64,000 bases of DNA from Streptomyces sp. Je 1-369 (GCF_026810505.1 NZ_CP101750.1:6071501-6135500); one strand, 5' to 3'; shown: positions 7,535-22,160, counted from the stretch's first letter. Notes: generated by a model from the letters alone, not told the origin. Numbers and translations: made by a program.

Positions 7535-7927
7535 ATGCGAATCGGCGAGCTCGCGGCGCGCGCGGGGACGACCACGCGGACGCTGCGCTACTACGAGTCC
7601 CGCGGGCTGCTGCCCGCGCGGCGGACCGGCAACGGCTACCGCACGTACGACGAGGACGACGTGCGGCTCCTGGAGCAGATCAGGACGCTTCAGGACTTCG
7701 GGTTCGACCTGGAGGAGACCAGGCCCTTCGTGGAGTGTCTGCGTTCGGGGCATCCGGAGGGGGACTCCTGCCCCGCCTCGCTCGCCGTGTACCGCCGCAA
7801 GCTCACCGAACTCGACGCGTTGATCGGGGAGTTGAGCGCGGTGCGTAATCAGGTGGGGGCGCAGCTCGCGCGCGCCGAGGCGGCGATCGGGGGCGTCCCC
7901 GAGCCGCGGTGCGAACTCACGGGATGA
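7535..7927 (+). CDS. Small MerR-family regulator next to thioredoxin
   Basis: A 130-residue MerR protein. Residues 1-70 are the DNA-binding domain (MRIGELAARAGTTTRTLRYY, then the GYRTY wing), followed by a dimerisation coiled coil (about 85-120). Cysteines lie at about positions 69 and 78 in the linker and 126 near the end. There is no metal-site pattern like that of ZntR or CueR. The gene is 10 bp upstream of a thioredoxin gene on the same strand, so a thiol-redox or electrophile response is plausible but not shown. No Shine-Dalgarno sequence is visible. Confidence 0.85.
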   Translation: MRIGELAARAGTTTRTLRYYESRGLLPARRTGNGYRTYDEDDVRLLEQIRTLQDFGFDLEETRPFVECLRSGHPEGDSCPASLAVYRRKLTELDALIGELSAVRNQVGAQLARAEAAIGGVPEPRCELTG

Positions 7928-7937
7928 GGGACGACGG

Positions 7938-8288
7938 ATGAGGAGTGTGACGGCAGTGAAGGCAGCAGGCGTGGCCGAGGTGACGGACGCGGATTTCGAG
8001 GGGGAGGTGCTGCGGGAGGCGGACCGCCCCGTGCTCGTGGAGTTCACGGCGGACTGGTGCGGACCGTGCCGGCAGCTGGCGCCGGTGCTCAGTGAGCTGG
8101 CGCGCGAGGAGGCGGAGCGCCTGAAGATCGTGCAGCTGGACGTGGACCGCAGTCCGGAGACGGCGATCGCGTACAAGGTGCTCTCGGCGCCGACCATGAT
8201 CGTGTTCCGTGGCGGCGAGCCGGTCCTGCAGATGGTGGGCGCGCGGGCCAAGCGGAAGCTGCTCACGGAGCTGGCCGACGTGATCTGA
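7938..8288 (+). CDS. trxA: Thioredoxin
   Basis: A 116-residue thioredoxin. The active site FTADWCGPC (the CGPC motif, about residues 37-45) and the cis-proline loop SAPTM (about 82-86) are intact, so it should reduce disulfides in the cytoplasm with electrons from thioredoxin reductase. It has roughly 10 extra N-terminal residues compared with minimal thioredoxins; a start a few codons later is possible. It follows the MerR gene by 10 bp, and a strong terminator follows, so the two probably form one transcription unit. Confidence 0.93.
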   Translation: MRSVTAVKAAGVAEVTDADFEGEVLREADRPVLVEFTADWCGPCRQLAPVLSELAREEAERLKIVQLDVDRSPETAIAYKVLSAPTMIVFRGGEPVLQMVGARAKRKLLTELADVI

Positions 8289-8310
8289 GACGCCGACCCC
8301 TAAAAGAAAA

Positions 8311-8338
8311 CGCCCCGGACGAATTGACGTCCGGGGCG
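8311..8338. terminator. Terminator after trxA
   Basis: Perfect 11-bp arms CGCCCCGGACG and CGTCCGGGGCG with the loop AATTGA. An A-rich run (AAAAGAAAA) precedes it and an AT-rich stretch follows. The 8339-8452 segment after it is clearly less GC-rich than the rest of the window and holds the helD promoter region. Confidence 0.85.
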
Positions 8339-8452
8339 ATTCTCTGCGTATATTGGATTCTTTCGCGAAGCTCTGCGCATTTGCTGTGACATTCAAGCGT
8401 GGCGGCTTCACGAGAAGTTCAATAAGAACACTGTAACTGGCGAGGGGCTGAA

Positions 8453-10673
8453 TTGTCAACCGAGGAATTGCGTGAAGAGCAGCAATTCGTCTCCGGGCTG
8501 TACGCACGCCTGGACGCGCTGCGCGAGGAGGCCGAGTCCGCCGTGCAGGCGTCGTTGTCGCAGGTCGGCAACGGTCTCCAGGCGCGCCTTGAGCGGGACG
8601 TGCTGGTCGCGGAGCGGTCCGGGCTGCTCGCCGCCTTCGACGCGGGGGAGAACGGCCTGTGCTTCGGGAGGCTCGAATTCCGCGACGGCCGGGATCACCA
8701 CATCGGACGCATCGGAATCCGCGCGTCCGACATCGAACGCACCCCGCTCGTGATCGATTGGCGTGCCGATGTCGCACGCCCCTTCTATCTCGCGACGGGC
8801 CACACCCCGATGGGCCTGCGCAGACGCCGGCACATCACCACCGAGGGCCGTGAGGTCACCGCCCTGCACGACGAGCTCCTCGACCTCAGCGACACGACCC
8901 GCACCGGCCACGAGGGCGCCGACGCCGACGAGGTGCTGCTCGCCGCCCTCGACTCGGCCCGCACCGGCCGCATGCACGACATCGTGCAGACCATCCAGGC
9001 CGAGCAGGACCGCATCATCCGCGCCCCGCACCGCGGCGTCCTCGTCGTCGAGGGCGGCCCGGGGACGGGCAAGACCGTCGTGGCACTGCACCGGGCCGCG
9101 TTCCTCCTCTACGCCCACCGCGAGCTGCTCGCCAAGCGCGCCGTCCTGATCGTCGGCCCCAACCCGGCGTTCCTCGGCTACATCGGCGAGGTCCTGCCCG
9201 CCCTCGGCGAGACCGGCGTGCTGCTCTCGACGGTCGGCGAGCTCTTCCCCGGCGTCACCGCGACCGGCACCGACAGCCCCGAGGCAGCCGAGGTCAAGGG
9301 CCGCGCGGAGATGGCGGACGTCCTCGCGGCGGCCGTGCGCGACCGGCAGCGGACCCCCGAGCCGGGCGAACCGATCGTCATCGAGCACGACGACGGCGAC
9401 CTCATCCTGGACTGGACGATCGCCGACCAGGCCCGCGAGGCGGCCCGCGCCGCCGACGTGCCGCACAACCTCGGCCGCCCGCACTTCGCCTTCCGCGTCA
9501 TCGACGAGCTGACCGCGCAACTCGCCGAGCGCATCGGCCACGACCCGTACGGCGGCCCGAACTTCCTGGGCCCCGACGACATCGCCCAGCTCGGCAAGGG
9601 CGTCGCCGCCAGCGCGGAGGTGCACGCCGCCATCGAGGAGCTGTGGCCGACGCTCACCCCGCAGCGCTTCCTCGCCGATTTCCTCGAGGAGCCGACGGGG
9701 CTTTCCGCGCGGGACGCGGACGCCGTCCGCAGGCCGTACGACGCGCCCTGGACCGCCGCCGACGTCCCGCTCCTCGACGAGGCCGCCGAACTGCTCGGCC
9801 ACGACGACAGCGCCGCGCGGGCCGCTTCCGAGGCGGAGCGGGCGAAGCAGATCGCCTACGCGCAGGGCGTCCTCGACGTCTCGCGCGCCTCACGGACGTA
9901 CGAGTTCGAGGACAAGGACGAGGACGACGCCGAGGTCCTGCTCGCGCACAACATCATCGACGCGGAGCGCATGGCCGAACGCCAGGAGGAGGCCGACCAC
10001 CGCAGCGCCGCCGAGCGCGCGGCCGCCGACCGCACCTGGGCGTTCGGGCACATCATCGTCGACGAGGCGCAGGAGCTCTCCGCGATGGCCTGGCGGCTGC
10101 TCATGCGGCGCTGCCCGACCCGCTCCATGACGCTTGTCGGCGACCCGGCGCAGACCGCGGAGGCGGGCGGCTGCGGCTCGTGGGACAGCATCCTCGCGCC
10201 GTACGTCGAGGACCGCTGGGAGTACGCCCGGCTCGGTGTGAACTACCGCACGCCCGTGGAGATCATGGACGTGGCGGCGGAGGTGCCGCGCCAGGAGCGG
10301 CCCGACTTCATGCCGCCGAGCTCGGTGCGCTCCACGGGCGTACGTCCCTGGGCGCGCCGTACCGGCGACCTCGCCGCCTCCGTGGCCGAGGCGGTCGCCG
10401 CCGAGGCCGGGGCCGAGGGCCGCCTCGCGGTGATCGCCCCTCGCGAGCTCCATCAGGAGCTCGCCGCAGAGCTGCCCGGGGTGACGGCCGGGCAGGCCCC
10501 GGACCTGACGCGGCCGGTCGTCCTGATCGACCCGCGTCAGGCGAAGGGCCTGGAGTTCGACACGGTCCTGGTCGTGGAGCCCGCGCGGTACGGGACGAGC
10601 GACCTGTACGTGGCCCTGACCCGGGCCACGCAGCGCCTCGGCGTCCTGTACGCGCAGGAGCTGCCCGTCGCGC

Positions 10674-10699
<26 letters not shown>
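8453..10699 (+). CDS. helD: HelD-like RNA polymerase-associated helicase
   Basis: A 748-residue UvrD/Rep-like superfamily 1 ATPase of the HelD family, which binds RNA polymerase and frees it from nucleic acid. The N-terminal coiled coil (about residues 1-60), the Walker A GGPGTGKT (about 200-207), the Walker B DEAQE at about 537, LVGDPAQT after it, and the C-terminal helicase motif with VALTRATQRL are all visible. TTG is the start, with GAGGGG eight bases upstream. Some actinobacterial members (HelR) give rifampicin tolerance; I saw no rifamycin-associated palindrome upstream, so that role is not supported here. Its end overlaps the convergent glgB by 26 bp. Confidence 0.88.
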
Positions 10700-13112
<2,413 letters not shown>

Positions 13113-13138
13113 GGGAGAGGCCTCCTCCGGAGGGGTGG

Positions 13139-14578
13139 TCAGTGGGCTTCGTCGGCGGGACCGTCCGCGGCGAGGCGGCGCACCGCGGCCAGCGGGACCG
13201 GCAGCCAGTCGGGGCGGTGGCGGGCCTCGTAGAGGACTTCGTAGACCGCCTTGTCGGTCTCGTGGGCGCGCAACAGCACGGGATCCGTACGCGGGTCGCG
13301 GCCCGCCGCCTCCGCGTACCCCGCGCAGTACGCGGCCCGGCACTCCTCGGCCCACTCGGGCGACCAGGTGCCGTGGGACGCGGCGTAGTCGAAGGAGCGC
13401 AGCATGCCCGCCACGTCGCGGGCCGGCGGCTGGGGGAGGCGACGTTCCGCGAGCGGCCGCGCGGGTTCGCCCTCGAAGTCTATGAGCGACCACTCGCCGT
13501 CCGGGGAGCGCAGGCACTGGCCGAGGTGCAGGTCGCCGTGGACGCGCTGGGCCGTCCACGCCTGCCCCTCACCGCCGAGGTCGGCCAGCGCCTCGTAGGC
13601 GGTGAGCAGCCCGGGGGCGTAGGGCCGCAGTGCGGGGACCGCCTGCGCCGCGGCGGTGAGGCGCTCCGCCATGGCGTCGGCGACCAGCTCCACCTGTGCC
13701 CGGCCCAGCGTGACGGTCGGCAGCGCGGCGGCGAGGGCCGCGTGGACCTCCGCGGTGGCGCGGCCGAGGGCTCGCGCCTCGCCGGTGAAGGACTCACCCT
13801 TGTCACGCATCCGCAGGGCGAGCTCCCAGCCGTCGTCGGCCCCGGCCAGATACGGCTGGAGCACCCCGAGGTGGCAGCTCTCCTCCGGCGCGGACGCCCC
13901 CGGATCCAGGTCGGCGAGGAACCACGCGGCGGGCGCGGGCACCCGGGCGCAGCCCTCCGCGGCGAGCCGCAGCGGCAGTTCGAGGTCGGGGTTGAGACCG
14001 GGTACGACGCGGCGGAACAGCTTGAGGATGAGCGTATCGCCGTACACGAGCGAGGAGTTGGACTGTTCGGAGGTGAGCAGGCGCGGGGCGAGGCCGGAGG
14101 GGATGTCGACGCCCATGTCGCGCTCGAAGCGGAGGACTCCGTGCCGTCCGGGTATTCGGAGCCGTTCCAGGAGGAGTCCGGTGAGCCGCGGGTCGTGCAG
14201 CGCGTCGTACACGGTGTGGCCCCTGAGCGGGCCTTCGGTGATGTGCCCGATCATCGCGTGGGCCAGGTGCGGGGGCAGCGTGCGGCGCACGCCGAGCAGC
14301 AACTGGTAGCAGTCGGTGAGGTGTTCGGCGAGGGATCCGTCGAGTCCGGCGTCCTGTGGGGGCGCCGGCGGCCGACGGACCCGGACGAGGAGGTGCAGCA
14401 GGCCTGATGGTGAGCTGCGCGGCAGGAGCTCGGTCACCGACACCGCTTCAAGGGCGGTGACGGGACGGCCCTGCCCGGCGAACCACCGCTGCCGGGGCAG
14501 CCATGCGCGCAGCAGCGGGTCGAGCGGGGCGAGCAGCGCCGAGGCGTGCGCACCGGGGCGGATGGCGGCTTCCGACAT
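13139..14578 (-). CDS. mak: Maltokinase (Pep2)
   Basis: A 479-residue aminoglycoside-phosphotransferase-like kinase that phosphorylates maltose to alpha-maltose-1-phosphate, the donor for GlgE. The N-terminal cap includes LPRQRWFAGQGR; the C-terminal lobe carries QRVHGDLHLGQ (catalytic Asp) and LIDFEGEPARP (metal-binding Asp), both diagnostic. The length is as expected. It lies 140 bp after treS, and the gap holds a hairpin that could modulate expression. Cytoplasmic. Confidence 0.93.
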   Translation of the reverse strand: MSEAAIRPGAHASALLAPLDPLLRAWLPRQRWFAGQGRPVTALEAVSVTELLPRSSPSGLLHLLVRVRRPPAPPQDAGLDGSLAEHLTDCYQLLLGVRRTLPPHLAHAMIGHITEGPLRGHTVYDALHDPRLTGLLLERLRIPGRHGVLRFERDMGVDIPSGLAPRLLTSEQSNSSLVYGDTLILKLFRRVVPGLNPDLELPLRLAAEGCARVPAPAAWFLADLDPGASAPEESCHLGVLQPYLAGADDGWELALRMRDKGESFTGEARALGRATAEVHAALAAALPTVTLGRAQVELVADAMAERLTAAAQAVPALRPYAPGLLTAYEALADLGGEGQAWTAQRVHGDLHLGQCLRSPDGEWSLIDFEGEPARPLAERRLPQPPARDVAGMLRSFDYAASHGTWSPEWAEECRAAYCAGYAEAAGRDPRTDPVLLRAHETDKAVYEVLYEARHRPDWLPVPLAAVRRLAADGPADEAH

Positions 14579-14672
14579 GGCGTCGCGTCCTTTCCGCGTC
14601 GCGGACGAGGCAGGGTGCGGGAGTGCCGGTGGTGCGGATGGGGGTGCCGGTCGTTGCGTAGGAGTGCCCAGG

Positions 14673-14696
14673 GCGGGGCGGGGGAAACCGCCCCGC
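14673..14696 (-). terminator. Hairpin between treS and mak
   Basis: Perfect 9-bp arms (GCGGGGCGG and CCGCCCCGC) with a six-base loop in the 140-bp gap between two genes of the same operon. It may be a weak terminator or an RNA-processing and stability element that sets relative expression; the sequence does not decide. Confidence 0.45.
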
Positions 14697-14718
14697 GAGG
14701 GCGTCGCGCTGCCGGAGC

Positions 14719-16442
<1,724 letters not shown>

Positions 16443-16446
<4 letters not shown>

Positions 16447-18518
16447 GGTGTGGGTGACCCTCCGATCAACGGTGAGGACGGTCGCAGGACCGTGAAGAGG
16501 TGCGCGGGCGTGCGGCCGGGTTCCAGGCGCACGTAGTTGGCCCTGCCCCAGTGGTAGGTCTCGCCGGTGAGCTCGTCGCGCACCGGCACCGACTCGTGCC
16601 ATTCGAGGCCGAGTTGCGGCATGTCCAACGAGACCGTCGCCTCCTGGGTGTGGTGAGGGTCGAGGTTCGCGACCACCAGAACAATGTTCGAACCGTGCTC
16701 GTCGACGGCCTTCTTCGAGTACGCGATCACCGCCTCCTGGTCCGTCTCGTGGAAGTGCAGGTCACGGAGTTGCCGCAGGGCGGGGCTCGCGCGCCGGACG
16801 CGGTTGAGCGCGGTGATCAACGGGGCGATCGTGTCGCCCCGCCGCGCGGCCGAATCCCAGTCGCGGGGCCTCAGTTGGTACTTCTCCGAGTCCAGATACT
16901 CCTCGCTCCCGCGCCGGACGGCAGTGTTCTCGCACAACTCGAAACCGCTGTAGACACCCCACGTCGGCGACAGCGTGGCGGCGAGCACGGCCCGTACCTC
17001 GAAGGCGGGGCGGCCGCCGTCCTGGAGGTAGCCGTGCAGGATGTCGGGGGTGTTCACGAAGAAGTTGGGACGCAGGAAGTGCGCGGTCTCGCGCGACAAC
17101 TCGGTGAGGTATTCGGTGAGTTCGTCCTTTCCGTTACGCCATGTGAAGTAGGTGTAGGACTGCTGGAAGCCGATGGCCGCGAGAGTCCGCATCATCGCGG
17201 GCCGCGTGAACGCCTCGGCGAGGAAGATGACGTCGGGGTCGGTGCCGTTGATGTCCGCGAGCACCTGCTCCCAGAACACGACGGGCTTGGTGTGCGGGTT
17301 GTCGACGCGGAAGACACGTACGCCGTGCCCCATCCAGAACCGCAGCAGCCGTACGGTCTCCGCGACGAGCCCCGGCAGGTCCTTGTCGAAGGCGAGCGGG
17401 TAGATGTCCTGGTACTTCTTCGGCGGATTCTCGGCGTACGCGATGGCGCCGTCCGCCCTGTGATGGAACCAGTCGGGGTGCTTCTCCACCCACGGGTGGT
17501 CGGGGGAGCACTGGAGCGCGAAGTCCAGGGCGACTTCGAGGCCCAGGTCGGCGGCGCGGCGCACGAACGCGTCGAAGTCGTCGAGCGTGCCCAGATCCGG
17601 ATGGACGGCGTCGTGCCCGCCCTCCGGCGAACCGATCGCCCACGGCACGCCCACGTCGTCGGGCCCCACCGACAGGGAGTTGTTGGGCCCCTTGCGGTAG
17701 GTCGTGCCGATGGGGTGGACCGGCGGCAGATAGACGACGTCGAAGCCCATCTCGGCGATGGCGGGCAGTCTTGCGGCGGCGGTGCGGAACGTGCCCGACA
17801 CGGGCGGCGCGCCCTCCTCGACGACGGCGCCCTCCGACCGCGGGAAGAACTCGTACCAGGACCCGAAGAGCGCGCGCTCCCGCTCCACGAGGAGCGGCAA
17901 CTCCTCGGATGGGGTCACGAGTTCGCGCAGCGGATGGCGGTCCAGGGCCGCCCGCACCTCCGGGGTGAGGGCGGCAGCAAGACGGGCCGCCGGTGAGCGG
18001 CCCGTGTCACGCAGTGCGGCGGAGGCGGCGAGGACGGCGGCGGCCAGCTCGCCGCGGGGTATGCCGGTGGCGGCGCGCTCGTGGAGCCGGGCGCCCTCCT
18101 CGAGCACCAGATCGGTGTCGATGCCCGCGGGGATCTTGATCTGCGCGTGGTGGCGCCAGGTCGTGACCGGATCGCCCCACGCCTCCACGGCGTAGGTCCA
18201 CCGACCCTCGGCGTCCGGCGTCACGTCGGCGCCCCACCGGTCAGTGCCCGGCGCGAGCTCCCGCATGGGGGTCCACGGGCCGGGGCGTCCCTCGGGGTCG
18301 CGCAGCACGACGTTGGCGGCGACCGCCTCGTGTCCTTCGCGGAAAACGGTGGCGGTGACCTGGAACGTCTCTCCCGGCACCGCCTTCGCCGGTTTTCGCC
18401 CGCCGTGGACGGCGGGGCGCACGTCCAGGACGGGAATGGTGGGGTGCGTGGGTCGTGCGAGCTGTGTGGGGTGCGTGGTGCGCGTGGGCGAGCTTGGCGG
18501 GGTTGAGCCTAGAGGCAT
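16443..18518 (-). CDS. glgE: Maltosyltransferase GlgE
   Basis: A 691-residue GH13 subfamily 3 enzyme that uses alpha-maltose-1-phosphate to extend linear alpha-1,4-glucan. The nucleophile is D406 in [10 protein letters not shown] and the acid is E435 in FLAEAFTRP, spaced 29 residues apart as in the characterised Streptomyces coelicolor enzyme. [20 protein letters not shown] and [18 protein letters not shown] are further hallmarks. A Pro/Thr-rich stretch of about 28 residues precedes the N-terminal domain. The ATG at 18518 has AGGAGC about ten bases upstream. First gene of the operon. Confidence 0.95.
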
Positions 18519-18612
18519 AGCTGACCGCTCCTGTCCGCTGCACGGATACGGGGGCTCGGGAAAGTTCCGCGGTGCGTGCCGGCCGGTGGGGCCGAGTGCG
18601 TACCGGGGGAGC

Positions 18613-18709
18613 CTTCCCACACCCTTCGGGTGGGCAATCCGGCGCTTTGTTAACTACTAGTGCGTAAGGGCGCATGCAAGACCGGCCTCGCCATGAATGG
18701 CAAGACCGG
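18613..18709 (-). promoter_or_regulatory. glgE operon promoter, repeats and leader hairpin
   Basis: On the minus strand TTGCAT (18679-18674) and TAGTTA (18656-18651) are separated by 17 bp, a near-consensus vegetative promoter. Two direct copies of CCGGTCTTGC (plus-strand coordinates 18700-18709 and 18676-18685) sit 24 bp apart, one just upstream of and one overlapping the -35. Their TCTTGC core resembles the CTTGCAG motif reported for the maltose regulator MalR, which is only a suggestion. A small hairpin (CCCACCC with GGGTGTGGG, 18613-18633) lies in the leader. The rest of 18519-19033 holds no gene I can support. Confidence 0.55.
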
Positions 18710-19033
18710 ACCGAATTCGCATATGCCGTATGGCTTGTTGAACCGTACGCATACGCCCCGCGGCACGAGAGCGCGTGGCGCGACGCGGCGGAACGGAGGC
18801 CGCCGCCGACCGAGGCAGAGGTCCGAAAAACGCCGGTGTGCGACGCGCCCGTGCGGTCGGATGGGGGCATGACTGTTCATTCGGACGCCACGACCATGAC
18901 GGATTCCGTGCGGGTGCTGACCGGACGGTGACGGTACGGGCCGGACGGATTGCGGAGGCGTGCCGGGGACGTGTCGGGTAAGGTCGCGCTCTTCGGCAGG
19001 CGGCAGCCGCCGGAGTACTCGAAGGCAGACGTC

Positions 19034-19804
19034 ATGACGTACGTCGACCCCCGCCCGCCGGCGCGACCGCGGCTCGATGCCGCCCTGGAACGGCTCGCCG
19101 TCACCCTCCGCGGAGAGACCGCCCACCCCGACGAGGCGCAGTGCGACTGCCACTGGGGACCCGACGAGGACGTCGAGCTGCTGCGGGTGCCGGGCGTCGA
19201 GCTCGACCCCGAACTCCTGGCCCGCGCCTGGCAGGTCTGCGACTGGCGCGACAAGCCCGCGATGACGCGTCGCATCCTGCCCCAGCTCGCCGTGCACCTC
19301 GTGTACGGCCTGGTCGTACCGCCGCTCCACGGAATGGCGGAGGTCGGACACTTCCTGGCGAACGGCGCATGGCAGGAGTGGCCCGCCGAGCGGGCCGCGG
19401 CCGTGGAGGAGTTCCTGCGCGCCTGGTGGGCGTGGACCCTCACACAGCCGGATCCGCCCGAGCCCGCGCACGAGATCTTCGCGCTGTGCACCGAGGCGTC
19501 CGGCACGCCGGAGCCGTGGCTCGGCATATGGGAGCGCCTCACGGGACCCGTCCCCGACCGCCACCTGGCCCTCGCCGTGACGGAGTGGGAGTACGAACTG
19601 CTCGGCGACAGGAGCCCCTGGCAGGAGGGGGAGGAGGACGAGCGGAAGCGCGAGCGGCTCTCCGCCTGGCTCGTCCGTCACGCACCGGCCCGCCTCCGCG
19701 CCCACGGCGCGTCCGAGGACCTCCTGCACCGCGTACGGATCCTCGGCCTCGAACTCCACTCCCGGTGGGACGATCCGCACTGGCCCGGGCACCGTTACGC
19801 CTGA
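19034..19804 (+). CDS. Uncharacterised protein beside the glgE operon
   Basis: A 256-residue soluble, acidic, tryptophan-rich protein with no signal peptide, membrane segment or recognisable motif. Pieces such as EAQCDCHWGPDED and EFLRAWWAWTL stand out, and the overall pattern is helical. Codon bias supports a real gene. It is divergent from glgE across 515 bp and convergent with a kinase gene. The ATG at 19034 is the best start (GAAGG at 19021); the frame extends upstream without another convincing one. I do not recognise a function. Confidence 0.7.
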   Translation: MTYVDPRPPARPRLDAALERLAVTLRGETAHPDEAQCDCHWGPDEDVELLRVPGVELDPELLARAWQVCDWRDKPAMTRRILPQLAVHLVYGLVVPPLHGMAEVGHFLANGAWQEWPAERAAAVEEFLRAWWAWTLTQPDPPEPAHEIFALCTEASGTPEPWLGIWERLTGPVPDRHLALAVTEWEYELLGDRSPWQEGEEDERKRERLSAWLVRHAPARLRAHGASEDLLHRVRILGLELHSRWDDPHWPGHRYA

Positions 19805-19829
19805 AACCGCTACGCCTGGCCCGCCCCGG

Positions 19830-22160
19830 CTACGGCGCGTAGCCGGAGAGAATCCTTCCGTCGTCCGTGGCGGTGAACAGGGCGCCGCCCGCATAGAGCG
19901 GGGAGCGCAGGGACGGTGGGTCGTCGTACTCCGTCCGGCCCTTCGCCAGGGGGATGTCCTTCCTGCGGTACGAGTCGACGTCTTCCTCCGTGGAGCGGCC
20001 CCACAGCTCGAACAGTCCGACGGCGAGCACGCGCTCGCCCGCCAGGGCGAGGGACACGGTGTCCTGCGGGCCCCCGTACTGCCACAGGTGGTCGCCGGTG
20101 CGCCAGTCGAAGGCCGACATGGTGTGGGTGACCGGGGCGTCGGGATCGGGGTTCCCCGTGGCCACGACGAGGACGTCCGCGTCGCCCACGACCGGTGGCA
20201 GCGTGGGCTCCAGTCCGGGCGCCAGCGTGCGGCGGGTGGCCAGACTCGCGGGGTCGAGTTCGCGGACGCCCGGTGTGCCGTGGTCCCAGCACAGGACCGA
20301 CCCGCGGTGGGCGAGGAGCCCGTAGCAGGACTGCTTCGGGGCACGGCGGGTGATCCTGCCGTCCGTGGTGGAGAGCGTCAGGACGCCCTTGCCCTCGACG
20401 GCCGCGTACACCTTGCCGTCCTGGACCAGCAGCGCGTGCTGGACCTTGGCGGGCAGCGGAGGCGACTTCCACAGCTCGTGGCCGTCCTTCGCGCGGCGCG
20501 CGCGGACATGGGCGCGGCTCGGGCCCACCGTCTCGTCCGCGAAGCCGAACTCGGCGGTGTAGACGACCCCGTCCGCGTACGACAGGGCCATGACGGACGT
20601 GTCGGACGCCGTCGGCTCGCGCCAGCGCTCGGTGCCGGAAGCCAGGTCGACCGCGATCGTGCCGCGCTCACTGGGCACGTACACGCGCTCGCCGTCGCTC
20701 ACGGGCGGCAGTTCCTGGATGAGCTGGAGGTCGTCGGAGGCGACCGGGAAGCCGCGCGACGTCCAGCGGTGGGCGCCGGTCGCGGCGTCGAGAGCGGTGG
20801 CGGCGCCCTTGCCGTCCCGGCACACGAGCTTCGAGCCGACCAGGACGCAGCCGTTGCCCTTGTCGTCCAGGCCCTTCGGGCGCCGCACGGACCAGGGCTT
20901 CCAGCCCTCGGGGCGGACGGACGCGGTGGACTTCGCGTCGCCGAACTCGCCCGAGTGGCCCGGGTTTCCGTACTCGGGGACGACGCGGGGGGCGGGGGTC
21001 TTGGAGCCGGAGCCGGACGGGCCCCTGCTGTTGTGGCCCGGGTCGCCGGTGCTCCGGTCCGCCCTGTTGTCGCCGTCGCCGTCGCCGTCCTCCGGTATCA
21101 GCACCGCCGCGACGGTGACCACGGCCGCGACCGCCGCGGCGGCGACGATCCACCACGTGCGGCGCCGGGGTGTCGCAGGGGCCGATGGGGTTCGCGGGGG
21201 CTCCGTCCCCGAGACGGTGGCCGCGTCCGTGAGCGACGCCGCCCCGGACAACGCGCCCTGCCCCGCCGCCCGTTCGCACCGCGTCACCGCCTCCCGGTGC
21301 TCGGCGAAGAGCGAGAGCACCGGCGCGGGCCACGGCACGGCGGACGGCCCGGTACCGTCCGTCAGGCGCTCCGCGAGCGCCGCCGCCGTGGGCCGGTCGT
21401 CCGGCGCCGGGCTCAGACACTCCGCGATCACCGCGCGCAGCCCCTCCGGAACGGCCGAAAGGTCCGCGTCGCCCTGCGCGATGCGGAAGATCACCGAGGC
21501 CAGTTCCTGGTCGTCGAACGGCCCGCGCCCCGTCGCCGCGAAGCAGAGCACCGCGCCCAGCGTGAAGACATCCGACGCGGGCACGACGGCGTGGCTGCCC
21601 TCCAGCTGCTCGGGCGCCATGAAACCGGGCGTGCCGACGACCATCCCCGCCGTCGTCAGCGCCGTCGCGTCGAAGGCCTGCGCGATGCCGAAGTCGATGA
21701 GGGTGGGACCGTCGGGGGTGAGGAGTACGTTGCCGGGCTTGAGGTCCCGGTGCAGGACCTGCGCGGCGTGTACGGACGCCAGCGCGCGGGCGAGTCCGGC
21801 GCCGACCGCGCGCACCGCGTCGACCGGCAGCGGTCCGCAGCGGCCCACCGTGTCGGCGAGCGAGGGCCCGGCGACGTACTCGGTCGCCAGCCACGGCACC
21901 TCGGTGTCCGCGTCCCCGGCGAGCAGCGCCGCCGTGCCGGGCCCCGAGACCGCGCGCGCCGCCGCGATCTCCCGGCGGAACCGGATCCGGAACTCCCGGT
22001 CGATGTCCAGGTCCGGCCGCACGGTCTTGACCGCGACGAGCGGCGCGCCGGGTCGCCGCTCGCGGGCCAGATAGACCTCGCCCATGCCGCCGGAACCTAT
22101 GAGGGCGAGCAGCCGGTACGGGCCGACGTGGCGCGGCGGTCCGGGCAGGGGGTCGAGCAC
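19830..22160 (-). CDS. Ser/Thr protein kinase with beta-propeller sensor
   Basis: A 776-residue membrane-spanning kinase. The N-terminal kinase domain (about residues 10-265) has the glycine loop IGSGGMGEVY, the VAVK lysine, VLHRDLKPGNVLL, LIDFGIA and APEQ. A single transmembrane helix follows at about residue 335-355, then an extracellular PQQ/WD40-like propeller with repeated LDAATGAHRW-type blades, the usual ligand- or surface-sensing part. GTG at 22160 is preferred because GGAGG precedes it; the frame also has an ATG at 22178 without one. It lies 100 bp after a paralogous kinase gene. Confidence 0.88.
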   Translation of the reverse strand: MLDPLPGPPRHVGPYRLLALIGSGGMGEVYLARERRPGAPLVAVKTVRPDLDIDREFRIRFRREIAAARAVSGPGTAALLAGDADTEVPWLATEYVAGPSLADTVGRCGPLPVDAVRAVGAGLARALASVHAAQVLHRDLKPGNVLLTPDGPTLIDFGIAQAFDATALTTAGMVVGTPGFMAPEQLEGSHAVVPASDVFTLGAVLCFAATGRGPFDDQELASVIFRIAQGDADLSAVPEGLRAVIAECLSPAPDDRPTAAALAERLTDGTGPSAVPWPAPVLSLFAEHREAVTRCERAAGQGALSGAASLTDAATVSGTEPPRTPSAPATPRRRTWWIVAAAAVAAVVTVAAVLIPEDGDGDGDNRADRSTGDPGHNSRGPSGSGSKTPAPRVVPEYGNPGHSGEFGDAKSTASVRPEGWKPWSVRRPKGLDDKGNGCVLVGSKLVCRDGKGAATALDAATGAHRWTSRGFPVASDDLQLIQELPPVSDGERVYVPSERGTIAVDLASGTERWREPTASDTSVMALSYADGVVYTAEFGFADETVGPSRAHVRARRAKDGHELWKSPPLPAKVQHALLVQDGKVYAAVEGKGVLTLSTTDGRITRRAPKQSCYGLLAHRGSVLCWDHGTPGVRELDPASLATRRTLAPGLEPTLPPVVGDADVLVVATGNPDPDAPVTHTMSAFDWRTGDHLWQYGGPQDTVSLALAGERVLAVGLFELWGRSTEEDVDSYRRKDIPLAKGRTEYDDPPSLRSPLYAGGALFTATDDGRILSGYAP

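Noticed and set aside
8339..8452. Possible rifamycin-associated element upstream of helD, which would mark it as the antibiotic-tolerance gene helR
   Set aside because: I found no palindrome of the expected GGGGCTTGC...GCAAGGCCC form in the upstream region.
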